A stretch of 64,000 bases of DNA. It comes from Miltoncostaea sp963771025. Its GTDB lineage: Bacteria; Actinomycetota; Thermoleophilia; Miltoncostaeales; Miltoncostaeaceae. The position numbers and the translations under genes were made by a program. The stretch is taken from contig CAVYRL010000003.1 of NCBI GenBank assembly GCA_963771025.1, positions 418,132-482,131 on the forward strand. Direction: 5' to 3'. Under the pieces are notes generated by a model that saw only the letters and a program-made list of their open reading frames with translations, had not been told where the DNA came from and made no database searches. This document shows, one piece after another, positions 18,755-26,521 of the stretch (the stretch's first letter is position 1; each line of letters opens with the position of its first letter).

Positions 18755-18827
18755 TGGAGGATAGCGGATTCGAACCGCTGACCTCCTGGGTGCGATCCAG
18801 GCGCTCTCCCAACTGAGCTAATCCCCC
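18755..18827 (-). tRNA. tRNA-Ala (anticodon CGC)
   Basis: A complete 73-nt cloverleaf can be folded. The acceptor stem GGGGGAT/ATCCTCC contains the G3:U70 pair that is the alanine identity element, and the discriminator is A. The anticodon stem is CCTGG/CCAGG with loop ATCGCAC, giving anticodon CGC for GCG codons. The T loop is TTCGAAT. The CCA end is not encoded. Confidence 0.97.
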
Positions 18828-18915
18828 GGGGCCGGAGCGCACCTTATCGCGCGCTCGCGGGCCGCGGGAGGGGCGCGGGGATGACATCGGAGGCCGGCGC
18901 TACCCTGGATGAGCG

Positions 18916-19710
18916 GTGATCGACCTCCACAATCATCTCCTGCCCGGCATCGACGACGGGCCGGCCACGATCGGCGATTCCGTCGAGATGGCGCGGGTGG
19001 CGTGGGAGTCGGGCATCCGCACGGTCGTGTGCACACCCCACATGGTCGCGAGCTATCCCACGGAGCCGCGTCGGGTGTGGTCGGCGGTGGGCGAGTTGCG
19101 CGAGGCGCTGGCCACGGCCGACATCCCGCTCGACATCCGCACCGGCGGAGAGATCGCCATCGACTACCTCGACCGCCTGAGCGACCAGGAGCTCGACATG
19201 GCGAGCGTGGGCGGCGGCGGAATGTGGCTGCTGCTGGAGATGCCCTTCACCGGCTGGCCGCTGCGCCTGCCGGAGATCCTGCGCGACCTGGAGATCCGCG
19301 GCTACCGGGTGATCCTGGCCCACCCCGAGCGGGCCGAGTCGATCCAGCGCTCGCCGGATCGCATGCGCGACATCATCGGGCGCGGCGCCCTGGTGCAGCT
19401 GACCGCCGGATCGTTCCTCGGCGACCACGGGCCGGCCGCGCGGCGCACCGCCCTGCTGCTGCTGGCCGGCGGAGCGGCGCACTTCCTCGCGACCGACGCC
19501 CACTCGGCCGGCCCGTGGCGCCCGCCGATCATGGAGGAGGGGCTGCAGGCCGCCGCCGACGGGCTCGACATGGATCCGCAGGCCCTGCGCTGGATGGTGC
19601 AGGAAGGTCCGGCCGCGATCCTCGAGGGTGGACCGGTGCGGCCGCCCAAGCTCACATCGACGAAAAGGCTCCGGGCGGTCGCGCGTCGGGCGACCTACGA
19701 GCCGCGATGA
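18916..19710 (+). CDS. CpsB/YwqE-type PHP tyrosine-protein phosphatase
   Basis: A 264-residue metal-dependent phosphatase of the PHP superfamily, CpsB/YwqE group, usually dephosphorylating the tyrosine kinase that controls capsule or exopolysaccharide polymerisation. The metal ligands are visible in DLHNHLLPGIDDGP, CTPHM, ILAHPERAE and ATDAHS. The start is GTG at 18916. No polysaccharide polymerase or Wzc-like kinase is nearby, but the convergent neighbour is a nucleotide-sugar epimerase. The 3' ends of the two genes overlap by 59 bases. Confidence 0.9.
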   Translation: MIDLHNHLLPGIDDGPATIGDSVEMARVAWESGIRTVVCTPHMVASYPTEPRRVWSAVGELREALATADIPLDIRTGGEIAIDYLDRLSDQELDMASVGGGGMWLLLEMPFTGWPLRLPEILRDLEIRGYRVILAHPERAESIQRSPDRMRDIIGRGALVQLTAGSFLGDHGPAARRTALLLLAGGAAHFLATDAHSAGPWRPPIMEEGLQAAADGLDMDPQALRWMVQEGPAAILEGGPVRPPKLTSTKRLRAVARRATYEPR

Positions 19711-20611
19711 CCGAGTCGCGGGTGGCCGCAAGCCCATCGACCAGGGGCACCTCGGCGCGCCAGCCGTAGAGGCGCTCGGCCTTGGAGACCTCGAGCACGC
19801 TGCGCTGCAGCTCGCCGGCGCGGGGCGGCATGAACTCGGGCTCGCCCTCGTAGCCGAGACCCTCCAGCAGGTCGAGCACGGTGGCCTCGCGGCCCGTGCC
19901 GATGTTGACCGTGTCGCCGGGCGCGCCGGCCTCGGCGGCCAGGAACGCACGCACCACGTCGCCGACGTAGGCGTAGTCCCGGGTCTGCAGGCCGTCGCCG
20001 AAGATCTTGGGCCGCGCCCCGTCGATCAGCCGGCCGCAGAAGATCGCCACCACGCCGGCCTCGCCGTGAGGGTCCTGGCGCGGGCCGTAGACGTTGGCCA
20101 GCCGCAGCACCGCCGTCTCGCTGCCGTAGAGCCGGCCGTAGAGGTGACAGTAGCCCTCGCCGGCCATCTTGCTCATGCCGTAGTGCGAGAGCGGCCGGGT
20201 CTCGGCCGTCTCGGGGCTCGGCACCGGCAGGCCCTCGTACTCGCCGTAGCCGGCGCCGCCGGTGGAGGCGAACACCACCCGCGCGCCGACCGCGCGGGCG
20301 GCCTCGAGCACGTTGATGGTGCCGATGATGTTGACATCGGCGTCGTAGCTCGGCTCTTCGACGGCCCGCCGCACGTCGGCCTGGGCCGCCAGGTGGAAGA
20401 TCGTCGTCGCTCCGGAGGCCCGCGCGATGGCGGTCAGCTCGTCGGCGTCGCGGATGTCCTTCTCGTGGAACTCGGCCTCCGGGGGAACCCGGATCGCCTG
20501 TCCGTTGGAGAGGTTGTCGACGATGTGGCAGATGCGCCCCTCGGCGATCACCGCGTCGGCCAGGTTGGAGCCGATGAACCCGGCTCCGCCGGTGATGAGT
20601 GCAGTGCTCAC
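19652..20611 (-). CDS. NAD-dependent epimerase, UDP-glucose 4-epimerase (GalE)-like
   Basis: A 319-residue extended short-chain dehydrogenase/reductase. It has the NAD-binding TGGAGFIGSNLADAV, the NNAG-region equivalent HLAAQADVRRAVEEPSYDA, a Ser/Thr at FASTGGAGYGE and the catalytic Tyr-Lys in SHYGMSKMAGE. The YGPRQDP and DGLQTRDYAYVGDVVRA segments are typical of UDP-hexose 4-epimerases. It may supply UDP-galactose or a related sugar for surface polymers, in line with the adjacent CpsB-type phosphatase. The start is GTG at 20609-20611, with AAAGGTAG upstream. Confidence 0.9.
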   Translation of the reverse strand: MSTALITGGAGFIGSNLADAVIAEGRICHIVDNLSNGQAIRVPPEAEFHEKDIRDADELTAIARASGATTIFHLAAQADVRRAVEEPSYDADVNIIGTINVLEAARAVGARVVFASTGGAGYGEYEGLPVPSPETAETRPLSHYGMSKMAGEGYCHLYGRLYGSETAVLRLANVYGPRQDPHGEAGVVAIFCGRLIDGARPKIFGDGLQTRDYAYVGDVVRAFLAAEAGAPGDTVNIGTGREATVLDLLEGLGYEGEPEFMPPRAGELQRSVLEVSKAERLYGWRAEVPLVDGLAATRDSVIAARRSPDARPPGAFSSM

Positions 20612-20700
20612 GCTGCTACCTTTCGGCCGATGGCGACGCCTCCTCAAGCGGTGCGGAGTGTGGAGCATGGCCCGGTCGGCGGCAATGTTGCGCGGGCCAT

Positions 20701-20895
20701 ATGAGCGACTCCCCGGACGACCTTCCCGGCGACCACCGCACCGGCCCGAGCGTCTACGCCCGGCTCGCCGAAGAGGCCGACGTGCAGGCGGCCCGGCACA
20801 CGCCGCCCCGCTGGGTGCGGTGGATCGGCTGGGGCCTGTGCGCGGCCCTGATCGTCGGCGTGGTGGAAGCCGCCCTGCGAGCCCACCCCTGGTAG
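20701..20895 (+). CDS. Small single-pass membrane protein (64 aa)
   Basis: A 64-residue protein with a charged N-terminal half (SDSPDDLPGDHRTGPS) and one C-terminal membrane segment, WIGWGLCAALIVGVVEAAL. Function unknown. The ATG has no strong ribosome binding site, but the composition and the membrane segment are protein-like. Its stop lies within the putative start region of tmk, so it may be the first gene of a tmk-holB unit and couple their translation. Confidence 0.6.
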   Translation: MSDSPDDLPGDHRTGPSVYARLAEEADVQAARHTPPRWVRWIGWGLCAALIVGVVEAALRAHPW

Positions 20896-21503
20896 CCCCC
20901 CGCTTCATCGCCCTCGAGGGCATCGACGGAAGCGGCAAGAGCACCCAGGCGGAGCGGCTCGAGGCGGCGCTGGTGGAGCGTCGCGTGCCGGTGACGCGCA
21001 CCCGCGAACCCGGCGGAACGCCCCTGGGCGAGCGCGTGCGCGACATCCTGCTGGCGGGCGACCCCGGACAGATGAGCCCCCTCGCCGAGGTCCACCTGTT
21101 CGCCGCCGCCCGCGCCCAGCTGGTGCACCAGGTCATCCGGCCCGCGCTCGACGAAGGGCGCTGGGTCATCAGCGACCGTTTCCTCGACTCGTCGCTGGCC
21201 TACCAGGGCGTCGCCCGCGGGCTGGGGCTCGACCTGGTGCTGGACGCCAACCGCGCGGCCGTGGAGGGGTGCCTGCCCGACCTCTCGCTCGTGATCGACA
21301 TGGAGCCGAGCGCCACCGCCGGCCGGCGCCGGGGCAGCCCGGACCGCATCGAGGCCGAGGGCGATGAATTCCTCGCCCGCGTCGCCGACGGGTATCACCG
21401 GGTGGCCGAGCGCTTTCCCGACCGGGTGGTACTGATCTCGGGCGAGGGAAGCGTGGACGACGTCCACGCCCGGGTGATCCTCACCGTGGCGGATCTCCTG
21501 TGA
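20889..21503 (+). CDS. tmk: Thymidylate kinase
   Basis: Phosphorylates dTMP to dTDP for DNA synthesis. The P-loop EGIDGSGKSTQAERL, the TREPGGTPLGE loop and the DRFLDSSLAYQGVARGLG segment are all present; the total of about 200 residues is normal. The start is unresolved: no ATG, GTG or TTG lies within 45 bases of the conserved RFIALEG. CTG at 20889 would give the usual N-terminus, and an in-frame GTG at 20838 would add 17 unlikely residues. It overlaps holB by four bases at its end. Confidence 0.92.
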   Translation: MVAPRFIALEGIDGSGKSTQAERLEAALVERRVPVTRTREPGGTPLGERVRDILLAGDPGQMSPLAEVHLFAAARAQLVHQVIRPALDEGRWVISDRFLDSSLAYQGVARGLGLDLVLDANRAAVEGCLPDLSLVIDMEPSATAGRRRGSPDRIEAEGDEFLARVADGYHRVAERFPDRVVLISGEGSVDDVHARVILTVADLL

Positions 21504-22546
21504 TCGAGATCCCCGGCCAGCCGCTGGCCCAGCGAATCCTGCGGGCGACTCTGAAGAGCGCGCACCCGCCCCAGCAGCTGCTGTTCCAGGGCCCCGCGGG
21601 CACCGGCAAGCGCCGTGCGGCACACGAGTCGGCGTGGCAGATCATGGATCCCGAGGGACGCCACGACCGCACCGACACGGCGCTCGATCTGGCCGAGGTG
21701 ACGGCCGCCGGCACCCAGATCCTGCTCGCCGACCTGGACGCCGCGATCTCCCAGATCAACTACCACCCCACCGTGATGGAGCGGCGGGTGCTGATCGTCC
21801 AGGGCGCAGAGCGGCTGAGCTCGGGCGAGGGCGCCGCGCGCATCCTGAAGGTGCTCGAGGAGCCGCCTCCTCTCTCCCACTTCATCCTGATCACCGATCA
21901 CCCGGCCGAGCTGCTCGACACCATCCGCTCGCGGTGCCTGCCGGTGCCCTTCCGGGGGCTCGGCTGGAGCGCCGCGCGCGAGCACATGGACCCCTTCGAG
22001 CTCGAGATGCGCCAGATCGGCGTCGACCTCGCGCTCGAGGCTCTTGCCGGCGCCACCACCGGCACGCCCAGCGCGCGGATCGCGCAGATCCAGTCGCAGA
22101 TGGAGACGGTCGCCGGCAAGAACGAGTCCGAGCAGCTCGCCGCCCTGCGCCGGGAGGCCGCCACCCTCGAGGGCAAACGCGGCGAGCGCTCTGCGATCAA
22201 GCGCGCCGAGGATCACGAGAAGCGCGAGCGCCGGCGCCTGGTCACCGACGGCTGGACCTTCGTGCTCGACGCCGGGGCGGTCGCCAGCGCCGACGCCCTG
22301 GCCGTCGCCGTCGGGGCGGAGAAAGCCGTGCGCCACACGGAGCACCTCGAGCGCCTGCGGGCCGTCGGCACCCCCGAGCGCCGCGCCTTCCTGGAACGCG
22401 CGATCGAGGAGTTCCAGCTCTCGCGCTCCGAGCTCGATCTCAACCCCCGGGTCGAGTTGGCCGCCGAGGCCCTGCTCGTACGGCTGGACGAGGCCCGCCA
22501 CGGCGCCCACCGCCGCCTCGTGGCCCACGGACGCATCCCCATGTGA
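21500..22546 (+). CDS. holB: DNA polymerase III delta' subunit-like clamp loader
   Basis: A 348-residue AAA+ protein. Features: FQGPAGTGKRRAAHE, a P-loop with Arg after the Lys; HPTVMERRVLIVQGAERL; ARILKVLEEPPP; and the clamp-loader SRC motif (TIRSRCLPVPFRG). The zinc-module cysteines of delta' are absent. A long charged helical region (about 190-250) precedes the C-terminal domain. With tmk immediately upstream and a GTGA overlap, the arrangement is the common tmk-holB pair. The P-loop substitution fits the known loss of ATPase activity in delta' subunits. Confidence 0.88.
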   Translation: MIEIPGQPLAQRILRATLKSAHPPQQLLFQGPAGTGKRRAAHESAWQIMDPEGRHDRTDTALDLAEVTAAGTQILLADLDAAISQINYHPTVMERRVLIVQGAERLSSGEGAARILKVLEEPPPLSHFILITDHPAELLDTIRSRCLPVPFRGLGWSAAREHMDPFELEMRQIGVDLALEALAGATTGTPSARIAQIQSQMETVAGKNESEQLAALRREAATLEGKRGERSAIKRAEDHEKRERRRLVTDGWTFVLDAGAVASADALAVAVGAEKAVRHTEHLERLRAVGTPERRAFLERAIEEFQLSRSELDLNPRVELAAEALLVRLDEARHGAHRRLVAHGRIPM

Positions 22547-22637
22547 GCGCCTGACGGGCCAGGAGTCGACCGATGCTCAACCGGTCGCGGGGTCGGCCTC
22601 GTAACCACGGCGACCCGATCCTCTCCAAGGAGGCTCC

Positions 22638-23282
22638 ATGAGGCTCGCCCGTTCCCGATGGCTCGCCGCGATCACCGCGGCCGCCCTCGCCGCCGTCGCC
22701 CTGTCGCTCGTGCCCGGCGCCCAGGCCGCCAAGACGACCACCGATGCCGACACGCTGCTCTACCGCGGCGCGACCACGGTCACGCTTGACCCTGGCGCCG
22801 CCGGCGCCCTGACCTCGCTCGGCATCTCCGTGGCCCCCAGCGGTCGTGCCTACGCCGGCAAGCAGGGCGTGAGCTTCCCGATCACCTTCGGCGTCGTCGA
22901 CGCCCAGACCCTGGCCGGCCAGATCCGCCACGCCGGCGGACTCGTCTTCACCAAGGGCGACACCAAGGTCTACCTGTCCCGCTACTTCATCGACACCAAC
23001 ACCGGCACCCTCTCCGGCCTGGTCGGCACCTCCAAGACCGGCGGCGACCGCGCCGACCTGTTCTCGCTCGACCTCTCGGGCCTGAAGGTCACGCCGAGCG
23101 GCAGATACATCACGCTCTCCGGCGTCACCCTGAAGCTCACCGCCGGGGCGGCCGCCGCGCTGAACGGCGCGTTCGGCGACGGCGCCTCCCCCTTCACCGA
23201 GGGCCTGGTCATCGGCACCGCGACCGTCAAGGCGCGCACCTGGACCATCCCGGTCGTCCCCTACGGCTGGGTCTCCTGGTAG
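22638..23282 (+). CDS. Secreted HtaA-like domain protein
   Basis: A 214-residue exported protein: signal peptide to about residue 30 (cleavage after GAQA), then a beta-rich domain with FPITFGVVDAQTLAGQIRHA, GGLVFTKGDTKVYLSRYFID, GTLSGLV and TLKLTAGAAAALNGAFG. This pattern resembles the HtaA-type beta-sandwich domains found in actinobacterial secreted proteins, some of which bind heme; heme ligands are not evident. A strong CCAAGGAGG precedes the ATG. It stands alone, just before tRNA-Thr. Confidence 0.65.
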   Translation: MRLARSRWLAAITAAALAAVALSLVPGAQAAKTTTDADTLLYRGATTVTLDPGAAGALTSLGISVAPSGRAYAGKQGVSFPITFGVVDAQTLAGQIRHAGGLVFTKGDTKVYLSRYFIDTNTGTLSGLVGTSKTGGDRADLFSLDLSGLKVTPSGRYITLSGVTLKLTAGAAAALNGAFGDGASPFTEGLVIGTATVKARTWTIPVVPYGWVSW

Positions 23283-23382
23283 CACCGCCCGAGCACCGGC
23301 CGGACCCCGCCTCCGGGCAGGGGTTCGGCCGAGGCCGAGCAATCGGTATCCTTCCGGGCCGCGGCTCCCCCGGGGAGCCCGC

Positions 23383-23455
23383 GCCGACGTAGCTCAGTTG
23401 GTAGAGCACTTCACTCGTAATGAAGGGGTCCGCGGTTCGAATCCGCGCGTCGGCT
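23383..23455 (+). tRNA. tRNA-Thr (anticodon CGT)
   Basis: A complete 73-nt cloverleaf: acceptor GCCGACG/CGTCGGC, D arm GCTC/GAGC, anticodon stem CTTCA/TGAAG with loop CTCGTAA (anticodon CGT for ACG codons), T arm CGCGG-TTCGAAT-CCGCG, and discriminator T. CCA is not encoded. Its 3' half is repeated downstream, so the gene is the likely integration target of the following element. Confidence 0.97.
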
Positions 23456-23457
23456 CT
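23411..23457 (+). repeat. Putative attL: 3' half of tRNA-Thr
   Basis: The 47 bases from the anticodon stem to two bases past the tRNA end recur at 27915-27961 with one mismatch. Such a duplication of a tRNA 3' end is the usual footprint of tyrosine-recombinase integration. Confidence 0.8.
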
Positions 23458-23759
23458 TTCGGGACCCGTATAGGCACAGGATTCCGAGCTCTCAGCCCCC
23501 GAGTCTCCGGTAGTCACAGGCCACGGTGGCAACGTTTGTGGCAACGCCCAGCCAGACGCCGGGCCCTACCCCTTGTCGGGCTCGCCGCCCTTAAGCGCCT
23601 GGAGTCGGATCTCCGACAGAAGTTCCCGATCCGCGTCAGGTCCGGAGCGCTACCCGCCTCGCAGCGCCATCGCCGCCACGAGCGGCGCTGGCCTACGCCA
23701 ACGGCACGCTTGGCGCCGGCGGCTGGTGGCGCAATCCGGCCGGCCAGCAGCTGACGAAC
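23458..23759. other. Gap after tRNA-Thr
   Basis: The plus-strand frame of the next gene is open from about 23598 but has no usual start codon before 23760. Two copies of GTGGCAACG-like sequence lie near 23527-23545. A short minus-strand frame ending near 23500 is not recognisable. I call no gene here. Confidence 0.4.
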
Positions 23760-24014
23760 GTGCTCAACTTCAACCGCATGTCGGTGACCACCAGCTCCCC
23801 TGTGCGGGCGATCATCTGCTGGAACTACTACTCGACCGTCTTCCACGGGGTTGCGCTGCCCTGCGGCTGGCCGGGCTGGTGGCACACGGCGATCTTCTCC
23901 GGGATCAAGTTCCTTCAGGTGAACGACACGTACGGCCACATATACGGGATGGAGGGCATCTGCGAGAACATCAACCCGGGGAATCTCTCCGGCTACTGCT
24001 CCTGGTACTACTAG
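23760..24014 (+). CDS. Aromatic- and cysteine-rich protein, probably N-terminally truncated
   Basis: An 84-residue product from a GTG, rich in Trp, Tyr and Cys, with CWNYYSTVFHGVALPCGWPG and a C-terminal GYCSWYY. It looks like the C-terminal part of an exported, disulfide-bonded protein. Protein-like sequence in the same frame extends upstream (AYANGTLGAGGWWRNPAGQQ) to a TAA near 23595, but no ATG or signal peptide is present, so the true N-terminus may have been lost at the integration junction. It is followed 13 bases later by another secreted protein. Function unknown. Confidence 0.5.
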   Translation: MLNFNRMSVTTSSPVRAIICWNYYSTVFHGVALPCGWPGWWHTAIFSGIKFLQVNDTYGHIYGMEGICENINPGNLSGYCSWYY

Positions 24015-24027
24015 GAAGGGGGCAAAC

Positions 24028-24672
24028 ATGAGACATCTACTCGCTCTCGTCCGCCGCCTTCCCGTGGCCTCGACGCTGGTGGCGGCGCTCCTGTTGATCG
24101 TGGGGTCCTACGCGGCACTCGCCGCAACGACCACGACCGCAAGTCCGCAGACCGAGCCCGCGCCCACGGGCTCGGTTCCCGCGCTCGACAGCTCAAGCCA
24201 GACCCCGGACTCACTGGCGATCGCCGAGAAGGCCGTCGCCGAGGCAGGCCAGGGCGCCCAGCCGGGCACCGTGCGGCTCGTGGTGCCCGCCTCCCGGACG
24301 ACGTCCGGCTATGCACTGTGGAGCTGGGTCACCTCGAAGGGCACGCCGGCCAACATGATCGTCAACCCGAAGGGCACGCCGGTCACATGGACTGGATGTG
24401 CCCCGGGCGGGGTCGCCTACGCGGATCGCTGCGGAGGTTGGACCGGCCCAGACGGCTCGCTTGTCCTCGCCGGGCGCGCGAGCCAGAAGGTGAGTTCGGT
24501 GGCGGTCAAGGGGAAGGAGTTCTCGTCCTCCCCGGCGGTGCTCGGAAGCGGTGGCTGGCTGTGGGTCGGGTCGGGCTTTGCTGCCGACACGCCCAACGCG
24601 AAGGTGCCCGACACCGTGGTCGCAACCGATCCCGGTGGCGCTGTGCACACCGCGCCGGTCGCAGTCAACTAG
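24028..24672 (+). CDS. Hypothetical secreted/membrane-anchored protein
   Basis: A 214-residue protein with an N-terminal hydrophobic segment (VASTLVAALLLIVGSYAALA) acting as signal peptide or anchor, a Thr/Pro-rich linker, and an extracytoplasmic beta-rich domain with two cysteines (TGCAPG and DRCGGW), possibly forming a disulfide. No family recognised. AGGAAGGGGG lies 8 bases before the ATG. It shares the strand and close spacing with the preceding Cys-rich protein, so they may be exported together. Confidence 0.65.
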   Translation: MRHLLALVRRLPVASTLVAALLLIVGSYAALAATTTTASPQTEPAPTGSVPALDSSSQTPDSLAIAEKAVAEAGQGAQPGTVRLVVPASRTTSGYALWSWVTSKGTPANMIVNPKGTPVTWTGCAPGGVAYADRCGGWTGPDGSLVLAGRASQKVSSVAVKGKEFSSSPAVLGSGGWLWVGSGFAADTPNAKVPDTVVATDPGGAVHTAPVAVN

Positions 24673-24680
24673 CGATTCAG

Positions 24681-24712
24681 CCTGGACCCCGTCCGGCGAG
24701 GCGGGGTCCAGG
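24681..24712 (+). terminator. GC hairpin after secreted-protein gene
   Basis: CCTGGACCCCG and CGGGGTCCAGG form a perfect 11-bp stem around a 10-nt loop, starting 9 bases after the stop. No U-tract follows, so this is a possible but non-canonical terminator. Confidence 0.5.
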
Positions 24713-24736
24713 CGCGCCGGTTCGTACCTACCCAAC

Positions 24737-24765
24737 TGTAACGCCTGAGCTCTCCCGGCCACGTC
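24737..24765 (+). promoter_or_regulatory. Possible ECF-type promoter of the sigma-like gene
   Basis: TGTAACGC at 24737-24744 and CGTC at 24762-24765, separated by 17 bases, resemble the GTAAC...CGTC promoters used by ECF sigma factors. It sits 13 bases before the ATG of the sigma-like gene, which would suggest autoregulation and an almost leaderless mRNA. Based on inspection only. Confidence 0.35.
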
Positions 24766-24778
24766 ACTGTCATCAACG

Positions 24779-25123
24779 ATGAGCAGCGATGACCCCGACG
24801 CCGAACGCGCCGCCTTCGAGGCGCTCTGGGACGCGCAGTACCCGGCGATCCTCGCCTACGCGCGCCGGCGCTTCGACGAGGAGGATGCTCGCGACATCGC
24901 GGCCGAGACGTTCCTTGTCGCCTGGCGGCGACGAAAGGACCTACCCGAGCAAGCGACGACCCCCTGGCTCTACGGAGTCGCGCGTCGGGTCGCGGCCGAC
25001 CGGTATCGGGCGATCGGCCGCGCCGGACGGCTCACCATGAGGCTCGCCCACGAAAGGCCTCAGGCCGAGCCACAGACCGATCTCGAGAGCCGCAGTCAAC
25101 CGCTCGAGGGGAGAGAGCTATGA
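24779..25123 (+). CDS. ECF sigma factor with region 2 only (truncated)
   Basis: A 114-residue protein. The sigma-70 region 2 is clear: ALWDAQYPAILAYARRRFDE, DARDIAAETFLVAWRR and PWLYGVARRVAADRYR, covering core-binding and -10 recognition helices. After residue 88 there is a short hydrophilic tail (ERPQAEPQTDLESRSQ) and a stop, so region 4, which normally reads the -35 box, is missing. The stop overlaps the ATG of the next gene (ATGA), the usual sigma/anti-sigma coupling. Either the gene lost its 3' half by internal deletion or it is a minimal sigma2-only regulator. No ribosome binding site is visible. Confidence 0.75.
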   Translation: MSSDDPDAERAAFEALWDAQYPAILAYARRRFDEEDARDIAAETFLVAWRRRKDLPEQATTPWLYGVARRVAADRYRAIGRAGRLTMRLAHERPQAEPQTDLESRSQPLEGREL

Positions 25124-25864
25124 CGACCAGAGAAGACATTTGCGCGACAGTTCGCCGCCACGAACCCGGTCGCGCTCGACCCGGCGGCGATTGACCCGCG
25201 AGCGCGCTCGGACCGTGATCGCGCATGGCAGCAGATCCAGGCCTCGCCGCAGATCGCCAACTCTGGCGACGGGCCGCGCCGCGCACGCCGGCCCTTCGCG
25301 GTTGCCCTCGCGATCCTTCTCGTACTCGGGGCCTCGATCGCGAGCGCGATCGTCGTCTCAAACCAGCTCCAGGACAGCCCCTCGCTCCCGGCCTGGGCCG
25401 GCTTCGACACCGGCGGCGCGACTCCCCTCGGCCAGCAGGAGGGAGTCGCGTACTACCGGGCATCCGGTAAGACCCCCGGCGAGACCTGCCTGGTTGGCGC
25501 GGGCACGGTGGACGGGCTCATGCACAGCTACAGCTGTCTCAGCACGGCCGAGTTCAAGGCGGCCGGCGGCATCATCTCCGTGCAGCCCTCGGGTGATCAC
25601 TATCTGGTGGCGGGCCTGCTGCCCGAGGGAATCACGACCGCCCTCATCGCCGACGCGCCGGTCAGCATCGGCAACGGCTTCCTGATGACGACCGCTGCGA
25701 CGAACCCGGGCACGCTGGTCCGTGTCTACGGGCCCGGCGCCGATCAGGTCGTCACTGGGTTGATGCCCGCTCTGCGGTCCACCTTCGACCCGCAGAGCGC
25801 CTACGGGCCGGGCTACAGCGTCCTGACGACGCCCACACCCGAGATCACGACCGGAACGCCGTGA
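25120..25864 (+). pseudogene. Membrane anti-sigma-like protein, single-base frameshift near its start
   Basis: Starting at the ATG that overlaps the sigma-like stop, the frame reads MTTREDI and is then broken by one extra T in the TTT at 25139-25141. In the next frame it continues as ARQFAATNPVALDPAA, a membrane segment (FAVALAILLVLGASIASAIVV) and an extracytoplasmic domain to the stop at 25862-25864. Corrected length is about 247 residues. The layout (cytoplasmic N-terminus, one membrane span, outer domain, coupled to a sigma gene) fits an anti-sigma factor, although no ZAS zinc motif is present. Without the correction the long frame has no good start before 25508. Confidence 0.65.
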
Positions 25865-26162
25865 GTGGCGGAGCGCACTTCACGCATCGCCGGTTCTCGG
25901 GCAGACCTTGGGCCATGCGATGGTTGCTCGGTGCCCTGACAGGAGGGCTGGGCCCCGGACCGAGGATCTCCGCGCCCTTCGAGGGCCGCCAACCAGAAGC
26001 GTCCCGCTCCAGGCAGTGCACGGACCCTGCTCGGAAAGGGCCGGCGCCCCACCTCATCCACGCGATCGAAAGTGACGGGGTCCACAACTTGATGAGCCCG
26101 TGGCAGGCCCTCTCAGTCCCTGTCGCCGAACCAAACCGCACGGTCACTGGCGGCGCGAGCGG
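25865..26162. other. Intergenic, nothing supported
   Basis: Open frames on both strands lack recognisable domains and ribosome binding sites. Confidence 0.4.
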
Positions 26163-26312
26163 CTAATCCCGGTCCGGCTCGTCCTCCGGTACCGCGTACT
26201 CGGCGCCGCACCACTCGCAGTGGGTGACTTCCTCGTTGGCCTCGTGCTCGGACTCGATGACGGCGCTCTTCCCGCAGGAAGAGCACTCGACCGACCTCTC
26301 ACCGTCTCCCAT
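26163..26312 (-). CDS. Small zinc-ribbon protein (49 aa)
   Basis: A 49-residue acidic protein with two CxxC knuckles, VECSSCGKSA and THCEWCGAEY, forming a likely zinc ribbon, and a charged C-terminal tail. Function unknown; such miniature ribbons often accompany transcription or translation factors. The ATG at 26310-26312 has GGGAGG upstream on the minus strand. It is transcribed against the flanking genes. Confidence 0.75.
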   Translation of the reverse strand: MGDGERSVECSSCGKSAVIESEHEANEEVTHCEWCGAEYAVPEDEPDRD

Positions 26313-26521
26313 GGAAGCCTCCCGCACCCGACGACTGTTCCCTGAGCCTACCGCGGATGCCGGCACCGAGCCGCGGCCGAACCCGTGCGAGGGGTTGGCG
26401 GGTGATATTGGTCTCCCGTGAGTGAAGGGGCAGCATCTGCCCCCGGCCCGCCTGGGCCCGGGGTCCGCTACGTGGCGACCGCGAGGGCTCCCCGCGATCC
26501 ACGCCCAATGAGGGGGACACC

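Noticed and set aside
23458..23560. Minus-strand frame ending VATNVATVACDYRRLGG next to tRNA-Thr, considered as an integrase tail
   Set aside because: Too short and without the catalytic Arg/His/Tyr residues; no support for a recombinase.
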